Shown: positions 56,639 to 64,000 of the stretch, in pieces | How positions within the stretch are numbered: the stretch's first letter is position 1 | Layout: each line of letters opens with the position of its first letter | Translations under genes and position numbers: made by a program | The notes under the pieces: model-generated | What the model saw: only the letters and a program-made list of their open reading frames with translations | Told to the model about the DNA's origin: nothing | Databases searched by the model: none | Assembly: GCA_963970005.1 (NCBI GenBank) | Contig: CAXAMN010023295.1 | Coordinates: 650,378-714,377 of the forward strand | Length of the DNA: 64,000 bases | Source: Durusdinium trenchii | Taxonomy: Eukaryota > Sar > Dinophyceae > Suessiales > Symbiodiniaceae | Direction: 5' to 3'

Positions 56639-59600
56639 CTGATCAAAATTTTTGAGGATAAACGCCAGGCAGTAGCGTTTGAGCTCCTGCGCCATGTACT
56701 GATCAGAGTGACCTTGGTGCGACCGTCTCCATGAGACCCGGCTCGGCCGTCCGGCGGCTCGACCTTCCGGCCACCGACGGAACCCTCCGAAGCAGTCGAA
56801 GCTCCAGCCGAACTGGAGGAAAAGAACAAAGCTACAGCCGTAACAAGAAGCCCGTTGCTTCATGTCTGTTCTCCAGCCCAGTAGCGGAGCAGGGCACAAA
56901 CGTTGTCGATCTCTACGCTGTGCATGAGCACCTGGGACGCCAAAACGGGAGCCACTGAAAACTGCCAACTGATGCCAACTGTGTGTGTGTGTGTGTCCCT
57001 GACCGTGCAAACGAAACCCAAATGAACTCCATGAGACATGACAAGCCAAAACCGCCTGACCATAGTTCTGACGACTGGCGTTACAAATGCTATATTTGAA
57101 AGAACAGCGACAATAACAATATTAAGCAAAGTATTTATATATATATATATATCGATATTGCAGTTCCACTCTTGCTGCTGCAAACCAGAGCTGCTCTCTA
57201 GTGGAAAACAAATTAAGATATTGGCTTCTTGCTCGATGCTTGGTGGCAATATGGCTGTCCTAATTGGTGTCTTGTTGTTTTTGCAGGTGGAGGTTTTGGT
57301 GTATGATACAGGTGCGAAATCCCTCAAAGAAGTCTTTCTGGTACCAGTACGTTAGATAATAAACAAAAGGTCATCAAAATAATGAGATGTGTTCACCACC
57401 TTTACTGAGAATCTCTCGTGACAAAATGGAAGCAGGTGGTAAGCTTGCAAAATGCGTTGGAATACGGGAATGGATAGAGCACATCCTCTTCAATATTTGA
57501 GAAAAAGAGACGACTTTCCGCGGAGCCTTCCCCCCAAGGCAGGGTATCAACCACTCAAAAAACAGTGACGACATTGTCTTTTGCCTGTACAAGCCTGGCA
57601 AAACGTTTCTTGGACAGAAGCTGATCATCTGAGCCGAGTGGCATTTTCACAAACGTGCTTTAGGCCTCAGGTGCAGTACGTCATGGCCGAATCTCGAGGG
57701 AAGGAACGCCAGCCTCCGACAGCCATTGATTACAATTCTTGGGGTCATTCAAAGGCTTGCAAAAACGCTCTTAGTATCAATCTTTGCAGTCACTTTGTAT
57801 TCATGTGCATTCCTACATTGGACAAGGATAACTTTGAATCCACGTCCAGAGTCCAGAGCCTCCAGAATCAGCTCCGTTCATCCTTTTTTTCTCCTCGGGC
57901 TCCCGACCATCCAAGGTGTAATGGTCCGCGAGACCGAGGACCTAAGGAGAACATCCAAACACAGCCAATGCTTTTCCTGTTGGCGCCCAGTTCCCCACCT
58001 CTGTCAGGTGCTCCGCGGATAATTCTCTTGGCGCATGGCCAGTGTAGAGCCACTCCTGCCATCGATCAATCCCAGTGGATTGGTCCAGCATGGTCCAGCG
58101 AAATCACTGGTCCAGCATGGTCCAGCTTCTACCGGGTGTTCTGCGTCTCAAACGAAGGAGGGAGGAGGGTCCAGAGTCCAGTCTTTTCCACCAGCAACAC
58201 CAGCTTCCCGGAATAAAGCTGGGCGGATTCCTGTCTCATACTTGATCCCAGATTGACTCAAAGAGGGTGGACCTTTCATTGAAATAATTTGAAATATGAT
58301 GATATGATATGAAATTGATATGAGATATTGATCTCAAATATTCTCAAATCAATCCCAATCATATTGGCAAACCAAAACTTAAGCTTCAATTTCTGGAGGG
58401 TCTCGTCACAGATCACCCCCCTTCTTTGGATGATCAGGGTGCCCTTCGTCCTTTTTCGCCCTTCGTCCCCCCCCCCCCCCTCGTCGTCTCGATGCTCTTC
58501 GGGTCTCCCCGCCAGCATCGCTGAAAAGGCCACGTGGCTCCACTGAGGGATCTCGATTTCCGCTTCACGGCTCTCCGCGAAGCGACCTCCGGCAAACATC
58601 GCCTCGCTCTCCGGTGGACGATCAGTGAAGAGGTCTGAAGGGTCGAAAGACGCCACCCATGGATTCAGGATGGGATCGGAGGCCACAGGGGTCATTTGAC
58701 CGTGTTGGCGCGCCGTGTTTGCCAGGCTTGGAGGTGTCTATGCACTTTCAGAGTCTATCCAGCACAGACGTTTCTGGCTCATCCCAACTCTTCGCCCATG
58801 GAGGCCACGCGAAGTCAGTCCGACCCGTCGTCAACTCGTCAAATCCTTCAGCTCTCTTCTCGCCAGGGGGCCCTGAAGTGTTCGCACTGTGCTATAAGGA
58901 TTGCCTGAGGTCGTGACGCGTGACACGGTCACGCGGTCAGTCACGCGGTCAGTCACGACGACCCGGCGACACGGCTCGGCGACTGAAGGAGGTCGGCTAC
59001 CGAACGGGATGCGGTTCTGTCCCGATGTTCGGAACGACCTACTGACGCTCGGTACGAGAAAAAGGATTTAGCAAGTTAACGTGACCGATGTTTACACCAT
59101 TTGGGATGCGGAATGGACTGTAAACACAGGGTGCTCGCAAGCAAAACGAACTAAAGCAGAAAGGAAGGGCTCTCAAGTCTAGTCTAGCCGATTGAACAGT
59201 TCTTGCGCTGCAAACACAGGGTGCTGTGCACAAGCCTGTGGAGCTGCCCCCTGTTCTATCGTGCTGCCCACATAAAAACTCCTGGCGTTTGGTCTAGTGT
59301 CAAACAGTGCTTTGAGATACTTCTTTCAGATGTACAGACAGGTTGATGTTACTCACCGGAATATGATTTCAGAGCGCCTTGTGAGCGTAAATGCGTTTCC
59401 CTTCGACCACAAAAATGATGTCACTGAACTCGCCACTCCGCAGCAGCCTCAGTGATTTGGAATTTGGACAACAAAGTGGCACTGCTGCCCCGCTGGTGGC
59501 CCGTTGGTGTGCGTTCGAGGTCGTTGAAAAGAAGTGAGAGGGGGCCTCTTGATAAAGAACCATGCAAAATGATCAGAATGTATCAACATATGCGTGCTTT

Positions 59601-62600
59601 CATGGTAAAGTGTGGCAAGTCCTACGTACACACCTGGCAAGGTCCTGCAAAACGATGCAAAACGTTTGTCCTGAATGTCTGAGGAATGTCACACCAGAAA
59701 TGTTTTGCCAGCAAGCTTGCCCATGTTTTCAATGAGCGTATGCACTGCCACATCGTTGAGGGCACTCTCCTGGCCAGGATGGTCGCAGGAAGGTCCCTTG
59801 GTCGAAACATGTGACCGGTTAGGTTAGGATGAATCATCCATGGTCAAAGAATCAAAAAACATTCAAAACTTCGAAAGCAACAGATCATTGAACCATATTG
59901 AACCCAACCAGAGATGGTGCCCCTTAGCATCTACTGGCCACAGAAGATTTTCCTACCTGCTTCTGCCGCCTTCTTTGTGTTCACGCTTCGCACAAAAAAT
60001 GGCATCAGTGACGTCTCGAAACTGATAGAGGAGCCCATGGATCATCATGAATAAAATATATGGCGTGCTCGCCGATTACGGGCCCGTAACGGGGCACAAT
60101 ACACCTTGGCTACTGGGGCTTCTTTGGCTGGTGCATGGTGGTGCTGTTAAAGTTTAGGTGATTATATTTTACAAAATAGTGTTAAACTCCAATGGTACCA
60201 AAATTACACTTTAAAAACAAAACAATGGAGCAAACAAGGGATTTAGAATGATTTATATAGATGTTCCAGTTGTTTTACAATGATGATTATTGGCAACTTG
60301 ATAGAGAATACTAAAATGCTTAAGTTGACCAGAACTTATTTAATATGTATATATATATTTATATTAAGTCAACATCGCAATACACAAGTAAAAGCCATGT
60401 GGTGTGTTCAAAGGGAAGGAGCATGACCACTTTGACAATGAAGCTTGCATCTTTAATCTTCTTTTTTCTTGAAGGTGGTGACCCCAGTCACCGCATGAGT
60501 GCTTTGTGGTGTGTGGAAGCGTATGCGCAGATAGGACCTGTTGGAGGGTGTTGAGCATGCGCTTCTCATCCACCTCCTGGTCTGCTCCGCGGAAAAGCGC
60601 TCCTCCAGGCGGCCGACGTCCAGGACATGCAGATCGTTCAACCACTTGTTCCCATCGAAGCCTCCGAAGATGTAAATCCTCTTGGAACCTGCGTGTGGCG
60701 AAGCCGCTCACCGTGGGGAACTTCCTTGGGAGGGAACTGTTTAGTGAAGGGAATGAGATGAAAAGGCCAACTAACAAGCAACGGACTAGGTCATGAATTA
60801 AAGAAAAGAACATGTGGCGTGTGGTGCTTTCGCCATCCGCCGGAGTGCCACAGGACTGAAAATAGCTGGCGATTAGATCGTTTGGTGGTTGGTCGAACAA
60901 AGCTCCACATCTGGACCGTGAGTTTGCGGCTAAATAGCGGCCCTGAGAAAGGCATTCCATCTGTCGGTCCCTGCCCCTGGTCCTTCCTTTTCCCATATAG
61001 ATTCTTGCTGGGGTCTTCCCAGTCTTCATACAAACCCAAATCAACTGACCATGCCATCCACCCAAATCAACCCAACTTCCTCCCGGCCTATGAGGGATGC
61101 AGAATGTCGTTGTCGCCCCGGCGGAGTATGGGGCGACTCCGTCGGCCAGGTCGGTCTCACCCACTTGGCCTTGACAGGGTCTGTGCGGCGAGCAGCACTG
61201 CGCAGCGGTCGAGGCGCCCGAGTGCCGCGGAACGTCCGGAACGTCCGGAACGTCACTCGTCCACTGTGGTGGAGCATCGATTGAAGAACATATACACTCA
61301 TTGACTCGAAATGCTGAAGTCGCGACGAACTTGCGACTGCCATCTACTTTCCATTTACCTCCCTCAACGAATCAATTGACTCACATGTGCCACATCCAGA
61401 TATTGTCTCGCCTCTGCTGTATCTAGGATGTAAAGTTCATTGGTGCGGCCCTTGCCATCGTAGCCACCAAAGAGGAAGATTTTGTGGCCTCAAGTCGGCG
61501 AACTCGACCACAAAATCCGCCCGACAACACATGGCTGTTGATTGAAATCGACTAAGTCCATGGGTTCGGGTGTCTCCCTATTCTAATACACACTCACATG
61601 GATGGATGATGGATGCTCAGTGGTCTCCTGCACCAAGCAAAAGTGTCAAAAATTGTCTATATACATATTATATATGTTACATGTTTGTCTACATTTATAT
61701 ATTATACTAATTATACTATACACTTCTCTCCCAGTCATCTATCATGTTTACGGCGAAAGGGCGACATCCCAGCTGTCACCTACTCCGGTGACTCAGCTGG
61801 AAGGGTGCTGGTCGCGGCTCCAAAACTTAGCCACACGGGGCTCATCTGTGGTGCGGTCAGGCCGCCGATGAGGTTGGCAGTGTGACCGCGCAGTCCTGAC
61901 AAATTAGGTCAAATCGCCGGGCCGTCCAAAAAAAATACACCTTTAGCATCCTTTAGCTGTAAACCACACTTAACTCATTTTAACTCGGTTGCCCCATTGA
62001 GATATGTTCAGGTGACTAAAGTCGGGGGTCATGGCGGACTTGCTGGCAGCATAACTTGGATAGCGGTACAGACCTTTGAAGTCACCAGCAGTAGCCCTCA
62101 CGTCAAATGTAACACCTTGAGTCCACCCCCATATCAAAGCCTAGTGATTAGTCCTCTTGCTCTCGCCTGCCCCTCAGAATAGCACCCATCGACCCTCAAC
62201 ACATCATGGACTTCGCCCACCGCGCAGTCTTTTGCGCCGACGCTTAATTAAAGCGTCGCGACGGTGGTGTCGTGTCCTGGTGGTGGCGTCCCTAAGATGT
62301 CCGGCTGCGACCAATGAAGCTTCTGGGTGTCGAAGATATGGAGATCCGTCAAGTGTTTGTTCCCGCTGTGACCGCCTGAGGACGACGAGCGACGCGACCG
62401 AATTGGCCAGCGATCGCCAGTTCAGGCCTGAGGGATGACCGGAAGATTAACGGACTCATTGGATCTGGATGTTTCTTTGGAGACGTGGAGGGCATTGTCT
62501 GTCAGACAGATCCAATCCGATCTCCAATTTTTTGGGAGACCTGATGCCAATTGCCAATCCCTCCATCTTCATTTTTGCAGTGAGTCTGTCTCTAAGAGCA

Positions 62601-63685
62601 GCACCGAACAAGTAGAGTTTCGTGCTAATCACCTGGAGGCGCTGGGCCAGTGCAGCACGAACGCGTCCATGCGGCGTAAAAACAGCTGCACAGCTTTTAA
62701 ACAGGGTTAGGATGTTGTGGCACCTCAGTTTGCACAAGCTACTGTTGTGTAGCTGGCTTTGGCTTTTGGTCCGTACGATCCTGAAGCACATATCTATACA
62801 ACAGATATATATATATATATATATTCCCGAAGGCGAAAACTGTCTCCTACGCTCCCCTCGATGGACAGCACACCCCCCTTTTCTTGGAGCGTGGCTGTGA
62901 TGGTTGGATCTTCTTGTCCCCTTCAGGTCTGGTTGCCTAGTGCAGCCTGCAACATTCATAGAACAACGTTACAAGAGCCAACCTGAAGAGCTTTTTGAGC
63001 GAATCGTGCGGTGGAACTCGCACTTCTCTTTTGAGCCCCGATCGGACATGTTGGTGTCCTATCGTGAACAGAAACCTGGCCAACGCAGTCTAAATGCAAG
63101 TGGAATTGATATCTGTGCTTCCCTTTTGTAGTGGTTCGCTTTGAAGGCACTTTGACTCCACTGAGCAAAGAACGGAATGCTAAGGATCCTGAAGGAGTGG
63201 CTCACCCCGCACACGAGTATAGAGCCAAAATGAATCTTCAATAATCTTCACTCACTTACCTGAGGGTGTGGGGTCTACCAGTGCTGCATCGCCTGCGCAG
63301 GCGGATGCCATGTGCCGCCGAGTGGCCGTCATGGTATGTGCATTCCGGGCTTGCGGCAAAGTGCCGGAGAGGTTCGGCTGCATCCAAGTCATGGTTTCGA
63401 GGTCGATGATGTCCATGTCCTTGGAACCCATGAGCTTCAGCAGAGCCTAATCGAGCATCACTGAGAGAGGAGAGACCGTGAGACCATCGGTTTTGAATTG
63501 TCGAAGATCCATACCAGGTGTGGCACACTTGCATGGCCAAAAAGTGTGTTCCATCATGTTCTATCTAAGAAGGTCTGGGCATGTTCTATGAAGCCTTCCA
63601 ACTCGTCTAGCATCGAACATCACAACCGCGATGTGTCCAAGTCTCGTTGAAGCACTTGGCACCATCATAGCCACCAAACATGTAC
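56639..63685 (-). CDS. Kelch-repeat plus BTB/POZ domain protein, at least 13 exons
   Basis: Kelch propellers bind partner proteins and BTB domains dimerise or recruit cullin-3 ligases. The substrate is unknown. Exons: 63685-63646 (YMFGGYDGAKCFN), 63419-63327 (DMDIIDLETMTWMQP, QARNAHTMT), 62632-62605 (STKLYLFG, 28 nt), 62375-62277 (GHSGNKHLTDLHIFDTQKLH), 61895-61866 (LRGHTANLIG, 30 nt), 61488-61412 (HKIFLFGGYDGKGRTNELYI), 61169-61088 (RQRHSASLIG), 60688-60603 (RIYIFGGFDGNKWLNDLHVL), 59769 to about 59710 (ESALNDVAVHTLIENM), 59447-59378 (GEFSDIIFVVEGKRIYAHK), about 58608-58513 (AMFAGGRFAESREAEIEIPQ), 56931-56874 (SVEIDNVCALLRYW) and 56712-56639 (SDQYMAQELKRYC). Most joins restore the consensus in phase. 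Donors are mostly GA or GC. A short BTB exon after AHK is missing, the join after 59710 is unsettled, and both ends of the gene lie outside what I can trace. Kelch first and BTB last resembles LZTR1-type proteins. Confidence 0.88.
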
Positions 63686-64000
63686 CTTAGAGCGAAGCTG
63701 AATCACAAAATGTATGCTGGCTGGACCGTGCTTGTTTCATCTTATTTCATTTTGAGACTGGACAAACCGCATCTTTAAGAAATCCTCCATGTTTCTACCA
63801 CGAACTAAATAGCATTTTGCGCTTTTCTCTGCCAACCAAGGGCGTCGACTTTCAAGCTCGACTCAATGGCGTGTAGATGATCTAGATGCAAACTGAGCTT
63901 CCTAACAAACTGCAATCTCCCGTTCCTCTCAGCACGTGCTGACAAATCCATCCAAACAACGTCTGCTCGCTCGCTCGCCGCCATGTCGCAACTTATGTGC
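63686..64000. other. upstream part of the Kelch/BTB gene, not resolved
   Basis: Earlier Kelch blades or the N-terminus should lie here or beyond the window edge. I found no further blade motif in these 315 bases. Confidence 0.4.

Noticed and set aside
58276..58695. Separate 139-codon gene
   Set aside because: Its middle part is a BTB exon of the Kelch/BTB gene; the rest is intron, including a C-rich run near 58470.
1..64000. CRISPR arrays, tRNA or rRNA genes, spliced-leader relics
   Set aside because: Looked for by eye; no evenly spaced repeats, cloverleaf with a CCA-type acceptor, rRNA core or full dinoflagellate leader sequence was seen.

Overview
The window looks like nuclear DNA of a dinoflagellate, most likely a symbiodiniacean. 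The host genes are cut into many short exons. Exon joins that restore known protein families show intron starts that are mostly GC or GA, with GT in the minority, and AG ends. AGG or AGGAC is often repeated at both splice junctions. Every host gene and retroelement I can assign confidently lies on the minus strand, which fits the unidirectional gene clusters known in these algae. Non-coding stretches are long and full of (TA)n, (TG)n, (GA)n and (TC)n microsatellites.

Layout from left to right. 2.7-6.1 kb: front half of a PRP4-type (PRPF4B) kinase gene, with a charged N-terminal region and the ATP-binding loop; the rest of the kinase domain is not seen. 8.1-8.5 kb: two unassigned candidate exons. 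9.1-10.1 kb: a three-copy repeat and a thymine-poor AGC/AAA array. 10.1-16.6 kb: a GH1 beta-glucosidase gene rebuilt over about 15 exons. 17.0-25.2 kb: a nearly intact Ty1/copia element with 183/184-bp LTRs, a CAGTA target duplication, and two long ORFs whose reading frames differ by one base. 27.5-35.1 kb: a tyrosine-recombinase (DIRS-like) retroelement with four overlapping ORFs. 37.7-38.8 kb: a six-exon gene for a small helical protein of unknown function. 41-47 kb: only weak exon candidates. 47.7-48.7 kb: a short-motif repeat beside a truncated LINE-like fragment. 56.6-63.7 kb: a Kelch-repeat plus BTB gene with 28- and 30-nt microexons.

The most interesting content is in the two retroelements. 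Each carries a C5-cytosine-methyltransferase-like domain, at a different place. In the tyrosine-recombinase element it lies inside the RNase H domain, between the strand with the first catalytic Asp and the helix with the Glu. In the copia element a more divergent version lies between protease and integrase. The copia polyprotein also continues past RNase H into a membrane-spanning, coiled-coil and Cys/His-rich tail. DNA-methyltransferase genes captured by retrotransposons are already reported for dinoflagellates. The nested position and the presence of two unrelated elements side by side are what deserve a check.

Limits: domain calls come from reading motifs by eye. Exon edges were chosen so that reading frame and family consensus both continue. 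No database search was run. A 10-N gap at 27528-27537 marks a join in the assembly next to the tyrosine-recombinase element, so that element's 3' end is uncertain.
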